DNA from: Phycisphaerae bacterium RAS2
GTDB lineage: Bacteria; Planctomycetota; Phycisphaerae; UBA1845; UTPLA1
DNA: 64,000 bases
Direction of reading: 5' to 3'
Assembly: GCA_007753915.1 (NCBI GenBank)
Contig: CP036352.1
Coordinates: forward strand, 2,232,001 to 2,296,000
A program made the position numbers and the translations under genes. The notes beneath the pieces are model-generated. The model searched no databases. It was not told the DNA's origin and worked only from the letters and a program-made list of their open reading frames with translations. Shown piece after piece: positions 26,012-35,361 of this stretch; position 1 is the first letter of the stretch, and each line of letters opens with the position of its first letter.

Positions 26012-28525
26012 ATGCTCGAACTAACGATTCACATCCTTGCGCAGCTGCCCCGATCCGAGCGGATCGAGAACCAGTTGGAACTGGCGAGATGGTCCTCCGG
26101 CAATGCGCTGTTGATCGGCGCCGCGGCCACAACGATCTGTCTGTTTCTGATCGTGCGGATGTACCGCCGGGAAGGGCGTGGCCGCCTGACGGCACGCGCG
26201 CGCGGCGGGTTGATCGCGATTCGCGCGGCCGTGCTGATGATGCTGGGTTTGATCGGCCTCGAGCCGGTCCTCGTCAAGTACATTCATCGACGGCTCGACG
26301 CCGTCACCCTCGTGTTGTCCGATCACTCGGCGAGCATGGCGATTGCGGATCGTTATCGCGACGACGAAGACACGAAGCGCATGCGCCGGGCGGGCATCGA
26401 TCCGGAGCCGGGCAATGTGAGCCGCGCCGAAGTGATCGACTCGCTCTTGAACGTGGGAGATACCTCGCTGCTTCGGTCGCTGGCGATGCGCAACGCCGTT
26501 CGCCGAATTGATTTCGCCCGCAAGCCAATTGGGCGAGAATTCATTCCGCGAAAGAACGAAAGCGAATCGACCTCGCCGATCGCGCGGAGCGGGATTGAAT
26601 CCGCGGAACTCTCCCCGGCCGACACCGACGTGACGGATCTCTCTGCCGCCGTGCGCGGTGCCCTGGATGGCCTTGGCAGCGTTCCCGCATCAGCCGTGGT
26701 GCTGCTCAGTGACGGCAACATCAATCACGGCGAATCACTCGAGACAATCGCCCGGATACTCAAACTGCGAGGCGTGCCGCTCTATGCCGTCGGCATCGGG
26801 GACCCGTCGCCGCCCGTCAATGTCGCGGTGCGCGAAATCGCTGCGCCGCGCCATGCCTTCAAGAACGATCCGTTCAACATCACGGTTCGCTTGGACGCGG
26901 AGGGCCTCGCCGATCAGCCGGTAAACGTTCAGTTGTGGGAACAGGCCGGAACGGCCTCGCCCCGCCTCCTCGCGACTCGCTCGGTTCGCCCATCGGGTCG
27001 TGGAGTCGTTGATCCCGTGACATTTGAGCACAAGGCCTCGTCGCCCGGCGCGCTGGGGTTTGTCGCGCGCGTCGATCCAATCGATCATGAGTCGATCACG
27101 ACGGACAATTCTCGCGCCCTCACTCCCCCCGTACAGATTCTCGATGACAAGGTGCGCGTGCTGCTCATCGCCGGCGCGCCGTCGTACGACTACCGCTTTC
27201 TGGCTCGAATGTTGGAGCGCGACCCGGGGATCGAGGTCAGCCTCTGGCTCCAGTCGGCCGATGCCAACGCTGTGCGCGAGGGCGATGTCGTCATCACGTC
27301 GCTTCCATCCAATCAGGAGGATCTGTTCAAGTACGACGCGCTGATTCTGATGGATGCCGATCCCGCGGAGTTCGATCCGACCTGGGCCAGCCTCGTCGCG
27401 AGCTTTGTCAGCGAGCACGGCGGAGGCCTGCTGATCGAGGCCGGAAACAAATACACCGGACGGTTCCTGCGCAGCCCGCGCACGACCAGCCTCGTCGAGC
27501 TGCTGCCGATCGTTCCTGACCCCGACGCTGAAATCGTCCTCAACGACCTGGGCCAGGTCCAGACCCGAGCCTGGCCGATCACCATTCCTGAACAGGCCGC
27601 GTTTGATCCAATCCTGCGACTTGCCGGCAGCCCGATCGAGAACCGATCGCTCTGGTCGAAACTGGACGGCGTCTATTGGCACTTTCCGGTTCGCCGAGAG
27701 AAGCCGGTGGCATCGGTGCTCATGCGCCACAGCGACCCGCGCATGGTCGGTGCCAGCGGGCCCCAAGTGCTCTTTGCGACGCAGTTCGTCGGCGCCGGGC
27801 GCGCCGCGTGGCTTGGGATCAACTCCACCTGGCGATGGCGACAGGCCGATGAGGCACCCTTCAATCGCTTCTGGATTCAAACAATTCGCTATCTTGTGGA
27901 AGGCCGCCTCGCGGGAGGAAGAAGCCGCGGGCAGATTCTCACCGAGCGCGACGAATTCGAAGTCGGGCAGTCCATCTCACTCACGTTGCGCGCCCTCGAT
28001 GCGCGTTTCTCCCCCATCATCGCACCCGATCTTGAAGTGCGGCTGGAAGAACCGGCGAGCGACGACGGCGCGAACCAGCCAACCTCCGCGGAGAACTCGG
28101 TTGCGAAAGGACCCGCTCGCACGATTCAGGCCGTACCCATCCCCGGGCGCGACGGATATTTCCAGGCGCGCTTCACGGCTGATCGCCCTGGGACATACCG
28201 CGTTGCGTTTACGTCGCCGGGGATGGATGGCGCCGCGCCGTCTTCGGTGATCGCGCGAGAAATCCCCGTCGTCCGCCCAGACCTGGAGATGCGCGGCACC
28301 GCGATGAATCGCGCTGCCCTGGAGCAACTCGCCGCGGCAACAGGCGGGCGATACCTCCATGTCGATGAAGCTCGGCAACTTCCGGAGCTGATCCCCGACG
28401 CCGGCCGAACGCAGGTGACCCGAGAACGCCCCCGGCCTCTCTGGGACAACGGGACCGTCTTTGCGATTCTCCTGGTGCTCCTTAGCGCGGAGTGGATCTT
28501 GCGCAGACAGGCCCGGTTGCTATGA
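26012..28525 (+). CDS. Large membrane-anchored VWA protein with a glutamine-amidotransferase-like domain
   Basis: 837 aa. Two N-terminal helices (about 28-50 and 66-88) are followed by a VWA domain with MIDAS residues D-H-S-A-S near residue 105 and a second VWA strand with LLSDGNINHG near 230. A beta-sandwich comes next, then a class-I glutamine-amidotransferase-like fold (VRVLLIAGAPSYDYRFLARML and FVSEHGGGLLIEAGNK, about 380-490). No nucleophilic Cys occupies the elbow, so this domain is presumably non-catalytic. A C-terminal helix (FAILLVLLSAEWILRR) ends the protein. The architecture is typical for planctomycete Bat-type operons. Confidence 0.85.
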   Translation: MLELTIHILAQLPRSERIENQLELARWSSGNALLIGAAATTICLFLIVRMYRREGRGRLTARARGGLIAIRAAVLMMLGLIGLEPVLVKYIHRRLDAVTLVLSDHSASMAIADRYRDDEDTKRMRRAGIDPEPGNVSRAEVIDSLLNVGDTSLLRSLAMRNAVRRIDFARKPIGREFIPRKNESESTSPIARSGIESAELSPADTDVTDLSAAVRGALDGLGSVPASAVVLLSDGNINHGESLETIARILKLRGVPLYAVGIGDPSPPVNVAVREIAAPRHAFKNDPFNITVRLDAEGLADQPVNVQLWEQAGTASPRLLATRSVRPSGRGVVDPVTFEHKASSPGALGFVARVDPIDHESITTDNSRALTPPVQILDDKVRVLLIAGAPSYDYRFLARMLERDPGIEVSLWLQSADANAVREGDVVITSLPSNQEDLFKYDALILMDADPAEFDPTWASLVASFVSEHGGGLLIEAGNKYTGRFLRSPRTTSLVELLPIVPDPDAEIVLNDLGQVQTRAWPITIPEQAAFDPILRLAGSPIENRSLWSKLDGVYWHFPVRREKPVASVLMRHSDPRMVGASGPQVLFATQFVGAGRAAWLGINSTWRWRQADEAPFNRFWIQTIRYLVEGRLAGGRSRGQILTERDEFEVGQSISLTLRALDARFSPIIAPDLEVRLEEPASDDGANQPTSAENSVAKGPARTIQAVPIPGRDGYFQARFTADRPGTYRVAFTSPGMDGAAPSSVIAREIPVVRPDLEMRGTAMNRAALEQLAAATGGRYLHVDEARQLPELIPDAGRTQVTRERPRPLWDNGTVFAILLVLLSAEWILRRQARLL

Positions 28526-30822
28526 CGACGCCACGCGAGACCGCTCTGTCTGACTTTCAGGCGCAAGCGCTCGCGCCGCTGGCGCGCGTGGCGCGTGCTG
28601 CACAGCGCCGGGCCGTGCTCGCAACCGGCGCGACCTGGCTCGCCGCGCTGATCGCACTGCTATTGCTGCAGTTCGGCCTGGATCGACTGCTCGCGCTGGG
28701 ACTGGGCCCGCGCATTGGATTGACGCTGATCGTTCTGATCGCCGCGGCGAAGCTGTTCCATCGGCATGTCTGGTGGGCGGTCGCTGCACGACCCCGCGCC
28801 GAGCATGTCGTCGCCGTCCTCGAACGGCGTCACCCCGCCCTGCACGATCGCCTGATTTCCGCGGTCGCCTTTGCCGAACAGGGGGCGCTTCCGGGGGAGG
28901 CCTCGACGGCGTTGGTCGCCGCGCTGATGAAACAGGCCGTGAAGGATGCTGCCGGATTGGATCCTACGGAAGTCTATAATCGAGGCCGGTTGCGCCGTTC
29001 GCTTGGCTTTGCGGGGCTTGCGCTGGCACTGGCCGCCTCTGTGGGCGCGGTGGCCGGTTCGTCCGCGCGGGTGTATCTCGCGCGGAATTGGTTGATGCAG
29101 GATGTTTCGTGGCCGTCAAATGTTCGAATGATCCTGGAAGGTTTTGACGACGGCGTGCTTCGCTGGCCGCTTGGGGATGAATTGACGCTCGCGGCCACGG
29201 CCGCGGGGGCCATTCCGCCGGGCGTTGCTGTGGAGATCGAGGCGTCGGACGGCCGCAGCCGTATCCGCGACATGGCGCAGCGAGGCGAACAGCAGTTCGT
29301 CCTCGACTACGGACCGCTCGATGAGTCGTTCCGACTGCGCTTGTTGATCCGCCGATTCGGGGCGGATGAAACTACGGACTGGTTTCATGTCATCGGAGCT
29401 GTGCGCCCTTCGATTCGCTCCATTCAAATGGAGATCATTCCCCCTGCGTATTCGGGTGCGGACCGGTTTGCCCTTCCGCCGGGGCAGGCCGCAGCCGAAT
29501 TGCTTCGCGGCTCGACGGTCTCGCTTCATGCCGAAACCAACAAGCCGGTTCGCTCGGCGACGCTTCGCGGCTCGGTCAGAAAGGATACTCCCGCGACGCT
29601 CGTAGACAACAAGAATATCACTGCGACGTTTGAGCCGGCTCAAAGCGGGCAATTTCACTTTGAACTGGAAGACAACGAGGGCCTTTTCGACTTGCGGCCG
29701 ATCACGTTCGCACTGCGGCTGATCAACGACCCGCCCCCAAAGGTCAAGCTCACCCTGCCCGGCACGGGAGATGCCGTCGTGCCGCAGGCCGTGATCGACC
29801 TCGCCATTCAGGCAGAAGACAATCTCGGTATCCGCGACGTGAGTCTCGTTCAACAGGTTCGACTCTCGGATCATGGGGGCGAAGGCGATTCGGTCGTTGC
29901 CGATGGCGATTCCGCCGACCTTTCTCCATCTGTGTCCGAGGCGCTGCCCGGCCTTGAGCCGAGGCAATTGCGCTATGAACAGCTCCACGTCTTGCCGCTC
30001 CTTCCGATGTCGCTCAAGCCCGGCGATCAACTCACCCTCGCGGCGACGGCACGCGACTACCAACCCGGCGGGAATGACATCACTCCATCGCCGACCACAG
30101 CTCCCGCGCCGGGTTCGCCAGACGCAGGCACTGCCTCGCCATCCCAAGCCGGCCTCGGTCGAAGCACCGCCTTCACGCTTCGCATTGTCACGGCGGAAGA
30201 ATTGCTGGCGGAGCTTGGCCGGCGCGAGAGCGAATGGCGGCGCGAATTCGAAATGTTGATCAAGGCGCAGGAACAGATTCGCGACCGTGTGATGAATCTG
30301 AATGACGAAGTTCGTGCGGGATTGAGTTCGGCTCAATTCACTGCGCGATACGCCTCGGAACAACGCTCACAGCGGCAGATTGCCGTTCGACTGACGACGA
30401 TCCGCCGACAATTCGAACAAATTCTCGGCGAGCTGCGCACCAATCAGCTGGATCATCCCGCGGTTCGCCGTCGACTGGATGCGGGGGTTCTGGCTCCCAT
30501 GGGTCGGCTTGTTTCGACCGACCTGCCGGGTGTCGCCGATCAATTGGGGCAGTTGGCCGGCGGCGGTGACACGAAAATCGCCGATACCATCGAACGGGGG
30601 CATGCTGCAATTCTGGACACGATGTATTCGGTCCTTTCCAACATGCTAAAATGGGAAGGGTACAACGAGGCGGTCACCCTGTTGCGGGACATCATTCGCC
30701 TGCATGGCGACGTCTCCCGACAGACACAGACGCAGTTGGAATCCGAGATCGATCGCCTGCTCGGCGGCGGCGCGACCTCGAAACCTGCCGGCGACGTACC
30801 CCCTCCGGAGCCGCGACCTTGA
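28522..30822 (+). CDS. DUF4175-like membrane protein
   Basis: 766 aa from the ATG at 28522, which overlaps the previous stop (ATGA); an upstream in-frame start at 28492 lies inside the preceding gene. Two N-terminal helices (about residues 32-55 and 58-77) precede an ERRHPALHDRLISAVAFAEQ segment, a third helix near 160-180, then a long beta-sandwich periplasmic region. A helical, partly coiled C-terminus includes RRESEWRREFEMLIKAQEQI. The same general layout occurs in DUF4175 proteins beside VWA genes in proteobacteria. It likely acts with the next, coiled-coil, protein. Confidence 0.75.
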   Translation: MTTPRETALSDFQAQALAPLARVARAAQRRAVLATGATWLAALIALLLLQFGLDRLLALGLGPRIGLTLIVLIAAAKLFHRHVWWAVAARPRAEHVVAVLERRHPALHDRLISAVAFAEQGALPGEASTALVAALMKQAVKDAAGLDPTEVYNRGRLRRSLGFAGLALALAASVGAVAGSSARVYLARNWLMQDVSWPSNVRMILEGFDDGVLRWPLGDELTLAATAAGAIPPGVAVEIEASDGRSRIRDMAQRGEQQFVLDYGPLDESFRLRLLIRRFGADETTDWFHVIGAVRPSIRSIQMEIIPPAYSGADRFALPPGQAAAELLRGSTVSLHAETNKPVRSATLRGSVRKDTPATLVDNKNITATFEPAQSGQFHFELEDNEGLFDLRPITFALRLINDPPPKVKLTLPGTGDAVVPQAVIDLAIQAEDNLGIRDVSLVQQVRLSDHGGEGDSVVADGDSADLSPSVSEALPGLEPRQLRYEQLHVLPLLPMSLKPGDQLTLAATARDYQPGGNDITPSPTTAPAPGSPDAGTASPSQAGLGRSTAFTLRIVTAEELLAELGRRESEWRREFEMLIKAQEQIRDRVMNLNDEVRAGLSSAQFTARYASEQRSQRQIAVRLTTIRRQFEQILGELRTNQLDHPAVRRRLDAGVLAPMGRLVSTDLPGVADQLGQLAGGGDTKIADTIERGHAAILDTMYSVLSNMLKWEGYNEAVTLLRDIIRLHGDVSRQTQTQLESEIDRLLGGGATSKPAGDVPPPEPRP

Positions 30823-32825
30823 TGCTCGCTCGATCCAACCAGCAATGTCCCGTTTTCTGCGCTATCGTCTGCGCGCTGGTGCTGATCGCATCGCATTCGG
30901 CGGCATTCGCGCAGCAGGGTCCGTCGCCATCGCCGGCCGGCCAGCGCGCCGATCAGCCCGCGCGCGCGGAAGACTTGCAGCCCCTCACCGATCGTCAGGC
31001 ACTGGTTCGCGATCGGGTCACTCGGCTCGAAGACCGCATGTTCCAGCTGCATGACGCGCTGCGGAAGAACGAACCCGAGAAGGCACAGAAGCTTCTATCG
31101 ACGCTCGGCGCTTCGCGCAGCATGCTCGTGCGCCAGAAAATCGACGAAATCATCGCAACGCTCAAGGCCGGGCAGTACGCCGATGCGCGCGACCAGCAGG
31201 AGGCCGTGACGCGCGATCTTCAGACGCTCCTGAAGTACCTGCTCGAAGAGCCTGACAATTCCGAGGCGCGCAAACATGAAATGGAGCGGCTGCATGCCGC
31301 GCGCGAGTCGCTGGAGCGCGTCATCGCGGACCAGCAGCGCGAGCTGGAGCAGGCCCAGGCAGCCGCGGATGCCCAGGCACGCAGTGCCGCGCTTCAAACT
31401 GCCAGGCGGGCACTTCAAGAGCTTGCAGAGCGGCAGGCGGAGCTGCGCACCAAGTCGCAGAATGGAACTGTCCCCCCGGAGACCGCCGCAGCCCGCCAGC
31501 GCAGCCTCGCGGAGGACACAGCACGGCAGGCGAAGACGCTACATGATCTGCCGCGGAAGGAAGACTCTCCCGCGACGCAGTCCGCCAAGTCCGCGCAGCG
31601 GGCGGTCGACGAGATGAAGCAAGCCGGCGATCGACTCGACCAATCCGACAAGGACAGCGCATCGAAGGCACAAGAGCGGGCGGAGTCGGCGCTGAAGGAC
31701 GCGATCGATCAAATCGAGAAGCAACTTCAAGCCGATGCGGCTGCAACCCCCGCAAGCGATCAGGCCGTTGAACAGGAAAAAACGGCTCGCGACACCGAGC
31801 AGCTTGGCGGTGAGATGAAGTCCGCCGATGCGAAGTCGCCCGACGCAAACAGCCCCAGCCAACCCGATGATTCGAACAAGCCTGGAGAATCCGGCGATTC
31901 GAAGGGTCAACCCCCGCCGAATGGCCAATCGCCTCCCGAGTCGAATTCTCCCTCTGATGCACCCGACAAACCGGGCGAACAATCCGAACAGGATCTGGGT
32001 GACAACAAGCCGCTGCCGGGGCAACAGGAAGTGGAAAACGCCGTGCCACTGCAGCGCGAAGCCGCTGAAGACCTGAAAAAAGAAAAGCCGAAAGACGCGG
32101 CCGAGAAGCAGGCCGAGGCGCTCAAGAAGCTCAAGACGGCTCGCGAGCTGTTGGATGACACCTTGGAGCAATTGCGTAAGGAACAGCAGGAGACATTGCT
32201 CGCCGCGCTGGAGACTCGTTTCGCCGCGATGCTTGCGAAGCAGCTTGAGTGCATGAAGGCGACGATAGCCTTGCACGAACTGGGCCGCGCAAACTGGAAG
32301 CGCACCGACCAGCTGGCCCTGGCCGAACTGGCCGGCGGTCAACAGTGGATTTCGCAGGAGGCGGATCAGGCGCTGACGATCCTGAAGGAGGAAGGCACGA
32401 CGGTGGCTTTCCCGCAGATCGTCACCCAGATTCGCGACGACAGCCGAGTCGCCGGCGACCAGCTCGCCGGCGCCGATGTGTCGGAGCTCACGCAAGGGCT
32501 TCAAAAGGGAATCGAAGAAGCTTTGCGCGAACTGCTTGAAGCCGTGAAAAAGAAGCAGGAGGAACTGCAATCCGCGCCCGACGAATCCGAAGGCGGCCAG
32601 TCGCAGGACCAGAACCCGCCCCTCCTGCCGGGATCGGCCGAGTTGAAGTTGCTGCGGTCATGCCAGATGCGTATTAACTCCGCGACATCCCGGCTCGATG
32701 CGCAGCGATCCGGCGAAAATGCCGATCCAAGCCTCACGGCCGAACTCAAGCGCCTCGCCGAGCGTCAGAAGCAAGTGTCGGAGATGGCGAAGCAAATGCA
32801 CGAGAGCCTGACGCGAACACAATGA
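30822..32825 (+). CDS. Secreted long coiled-coil protein
   Basis: 667 aa from the ATG at 30822, which shares one base with the previous stop (TGATG). Signal peptide residues 1-30 (FCAIVCALVLIASHSAAFAQ). Heptad-rich helices run from about 45-330, with Glu/Gln/Arg/Ala-dominated sequence. A low-complexity Pro/Ser/Asp/Asn/Lys linker (about 335-405) is followed by a second coiled-coil half (about 410-660). There is no enzymatic motif. It is probably an elongated periplasmic scaffold spanning between inner-membrane VWA proteins and other envelope parts. Confidence 0.75.
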   Translation: MLARSNQQCPVFCAIVCALVLIASHSAAFAQQGPSPSPAGQRADQPARAEDLQPLTDRQALVRDRVTRLEDRMFQLHDALRKNEPEKAQKLLSTLGASRSMLVRQKIDEIIATLKAGQYADARDQQEAVTRDLQTLLKYLLEEPDNSEARKHEMERLHAARESLERVIADQQRELEQAQAAADAQARSAALQTARRALQELAERQAELRTKSQNGTVPPETAAARQRSLAEDTARQAKTLHDLPRKEDSPATQSAKSAQRAVDEMKQAGDRLDQSDKDSASKAQERAESALKDAIDQIEKQLQADAAATPASDQAVEQEKTARDTEQLGGEMKSADAKSPDANSPSQPDDSNKPGESGDSKGQPPPNGQSPPESNSPSDAPDKPGEQSEQDLGDNKPLPGQQEVENAVPLQREAAEDLKKEKPKDAAEKQAEALKKLKTARELLDDTLEQLRKEQQETLLAALETRFAAMLAKQLECMKATIALHELGRANWKRTDQLALAELAGGQQWISQEADQALTILKEEGTTVAFPQIVTQIRDDSRVAGDQLAGADVSELTQGLQKGIEEALRELLEAVKKKQEELQSAPDESEGGQSQDQNPPLLPGSAELKLLRSCQMRINSATSRLDAQRSGENADPSLTAELKRLAERQKQVSEMAKQMHESLTRTQ

Positions 32826-34036
32826 AAGGACCGCGGCCGACGCCGCGCAACCGCACAATGCAGTTCAGAACCAGCCAACTCGTGGTGCTCGCAATGGTCA
32901 CAAGCTCGATCGCCATGGAGCAGCCGATCCTTTCTGCCCCGGGGCAAAGTGAGTCGTCGCCGCAACCACCCGTTGCAAGTCGGCCGGCCGACGCCGAAAC
33001 GCCAGCCAGCCAACCATCTTCACTGCCTGCTCCCGAACCGCCCTACACCGTCCCCGCGGCCGAACCTCGGCCTGCTGAAAAGGTCGTCGAGGATTTCGTC
33101 CGTACCGTGCAGTCTCATGCGACTTATCCCGAAGCAGCCAGGAAGTTCGTGAGTGAAAAGGCCCAGGCGGTCACGCCCGATGGCGCTGGTGATTTCCTGA
33201 ACAGCGCCCTTGCCGTCTGTTCCACCGATTATGCCGATGCACTGAAGGCCATGGAAGACGAACGAACGGCTGATGCAGCGGAGCGCTTTGAGCGACTGGC
33301 CGGCGGCGCGCCGAATGAGCCTTTCCTGGCCGTGAACGCCGCGAACATGGCAGCAACGGCGATGGTGGAACTGGAACAATTCCCGCGCGCGATTGCGGCG
33401 CTGGAGCCTGCTTTCGCGGGCCATGCACCGCTGGATCGTTACACGATCGGCGCCGATCACATGCTCTTCATGCTGGGGTACAGTTATGTTCGAGAACTGC
33501 GGTACAACGCGGCAAAGGCCGTACTGACTCGCTTTCTTCAAACGTATCCCGAAGCGCCGCAGCGGCTGCGTGTCACGGCCACGCAGATCGTCACCGAGAT
33601 TGATCGGCGCGTACCCGGCAAACTTGGGGACGTGCGCGACTTGCTTGCCTACGCGCACCATCGAATCGAACTCGGGGACACCGGAGAACCCGTTGCCCTG
33701 CGTCAGGAGCAGGCGGTCGCCCTGCTGGACAACATGATCGAAGAAGCCGAAGAGAACGAAAAGAACGCAAGGCAAAAGTCACCCAGCGGCGGAGGCAAGG
33801 GAACCAAGCCGCAGCCGAGCTCCGGCGCAAAGGAATCGCGCATTCCGACCGGGGCACCGGCCGGTGACACAGCCCTGCGCCGAGCCCGCATCGCGCCCGG
33901 CGAAGCATGGGGCAAGATGCCTCCTCGAGAACGTGAACAGATCATCCAGACGTTGCAGCGGCAGTTCCCCAGCCAGTATCGCGACCTGCTTGAACAATAC
34001 TATCGCCAACTCGCAAAGGATCAGCCACCCTCGTGA
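32822..34036 (+). CDS. Secreted TPR-like helical protein
   Basis: 404 aa with an ATGA overlap; a second Met 12 residues in (MQFRTSQLVVLAMVTSSIA) begins the signal peptide core. A Pro/Ala/Ser-rich linker (about 35-85) is followed by TPR-like helical pairs (about 95-270, for example DALKAMEDERTADAAERFERL and AAKAVLTRFLQTYPEAPQRLR), then a Lys/Gly/Ser linker. A short conserved C-terminal segment (AWGKMPPREREQIIQTL and FPSQYRDLLEQYYRQLA) is of a type seen at the end of planctomycete Bat-operon proteins and could be a docking motif. Confidence 0.75.
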   Translation: MKGPRPTPRNRTMQFRTSQLVVLAMVTSSIAMEQPILSAPGQSESSPQPPVASRPADAETPASQPSSLPAPEPPYTVPAAEPRPAEKVVEDFVRTVQSHATYPEAARKFVSEKAQAVTPDGAGDFLNSALAVCSTDYADALKAMEDERTADAAERFERLAGGAPNEPFLAVNAANMAATAMVELEQFPRAIAALEPAFAGHAPLDRYTIGADHMLFMLGYSYVRELRYNAAKAVLTRFLQTYPEAPQRLRVTATQIVTEIDRRVPGKLGDVRDLLAYAHHRIELGDTGEPVALRQEQAVALLDNMIEEAEENEKNARQKSPSGGGKGTKPQPSSGAKESRIPTGAPAGDTALRRARIAPGEAWGKMPPREREQIIQTLQRQFPSQYRDLLEQYYRQLAKDQPPS

Positions 34037-35361
34037 ATCACCGGCCATCAATTCCGAACCGAGCAGGCCCTCGCCTTGCGGCGCGAGCATCTTGTCTCCG
34101 CCGCGCTGCGTTGATCTTGTGCGCCGCCTCCACCATCTCCCTTTTTTCCGAGTCCGTATCGGCAGGCCCCGAAGCAGCCGCAGCCTCTTCGCCACGCTAT
34201 CAGATTGACACGATTGCCGGCGAGTCGCTTCGCGCCTCGGCACTAAGTGTGACAGACCAACGGCTTGAAGTAACCACGGATGGCGGACATCGCTCAATGC
34301 TGCTGTCAGAAGTCGCCGCCATCACCGCGTCCGGCCGGCAGACTCGCAGCGACGCGCCGGCTCCTGCCGCACAGCGTTTCGAGCAAGTCGTCACACTAAT
34401 TGATGGAACCGTCATTCACGGTGCGATCAAACAATCATCGAACACTCTGCCCGGCGCGTTCGCGTTCCATCCCGCATGGAGCGATGGGTTATCGATTCCA
34501 TACACAGCCGTCGCGGGCATTCGATTCCGCAGCGCCGATGCCGCCGAATATGACGACCGCCTGCTTCGCCGGGAGCCGGGGCGAGATGTGCTGCTGCTGG
34601 CGCGCGATGGAAAAGTGCTGGCCGTGCCCGGGGCGGTTGAATTGCTCGGGGCCGATCAATGCGAATTTCGCGTCGGACGAAAGCTCCAAACCGCTCCGAT
34701 CCAGTCGCTCGTCGGCATCGTGTTTGGGTCACAGGTCCCGCGGCAGAAGCCTGCGGCGCGAATCGCGCTTCGGGGTGGTGATGTCATCGGAGCAGCCCTG
34801 ATCGCCATTCGTGACGACCGCGTGCAAATCGCCAGCGAATTGATTGGACCGCTGGATCTTGCCCTGGGGGCCGTGCAGCGACTGGAACTATCCAGCGCAC
34901 GGGTCGTGTCGCTGGTCGATCTCGCACCCGCCACGACGCAGGTCCGCTCGGTTCTCGACACGACCTGGTCGGTCGGGCGCAACGCGAACCTTCGAGGTCA
35001 GCCGTTGTCCATCCGCGGTCAGGTCTTCCAACGCGGCATCGGCGTTCATGCCTATACCTTGCTGGCTTATGACCTGTCCGCGGCGTATGAGTATTTCACG
35101 GCCACGGTCGGCATCGACGATTCCGCACCCGAATTCGCAAGCGTCATATTTCGCATCAAGCTCGACGGACGCATCGCCTATGAATCGCCGGTGTTGCGCC
35201 GATCCGACGCGCCAGCGCAGGTCAACGTGAAACTGACCGGCGCGCGCGTCCTTGAGTTGGAGTGCGACCCCACCGAGGATCTTGATATGGGAGATCACGC
35301 GGTCTGGGGCGCGCCCAGTCTGGTCAAACCGCGGCCGACCGCCAACCGTTCGGATGACTGA
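34033..35361 (+). CDS. Secreted NPCBM/NEW2-domain protein
   Basis: 442 aa starting at a GTG that overlaps the previous stop (GTGA). Signal peptide about 1-45. The middle (about 55-300) is beta-rich with three internal segments that look like repeats (a motif near IDGTVIHGAI, again near LRGGDVIGAALIAI). The C-terminal 140 residues are a carbohydrate-binding NPCBM domain: GVHAYTLLAYDLSAAYEYF and TATVGIDDSAPEFASVIFRI are characteristic, followed by LELECDPTEDLDMGDHAVW. It probably binds envelope glycans. It overlaps the protease gene by 8 nt. Confidence 0.85.
   Translation: MNHRPSIPNRAGPRLAARASCLRRAALILCAASTISLFSESVSAGPEAAAASSPRYQIDTIAGESLRASALSVTDQRLEVTTDGGHRSMLLSEVAAITASGRQTRSDAPAPAAQRFEQVVTLIDGTVIHGAIKQSSNTLPGAFAFHPAWSDGLSIPYTAVAGIRFRSADAAEYDDRLLRREPGRDVLLLARDGKVLAVPGAVELLGADQCEFRVGRKLQTAPIQSLVGIVFGSQVPRQKPAARIALRGGDVIGAALIAIRDDRVQIASELIGPLDLALGAVQRLELSSARVVSLVDLAPATTQVRSVLDTTWSVGRNANLRGQPLSIRGQVFQRGIGVHAYTLLAYDLSAAYEYFTATVGIDDSAPEFASVIFRIKLDGRIAYESPVLRRSDAPAQVNVKLTGARVLELECDPTEDLDMGDHAVWGAPSLVKPRPTANRSDD

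Noticed and set aside
29116-30363. A 415-codon minus-strand frame
   Set aside because: Antisense to the DUF4175-like gene; no start signals or family motifs.
31539-32570. A 343-codon, Leu-rich minus-strand frame that looks like a membrane protein
   Set aside because: Antisense to the coiled-coil protein in the operon: reversing Gln/Lys/Glu codons in GC-rich DNA gives Leu/Phe, which imitates membrane helices.
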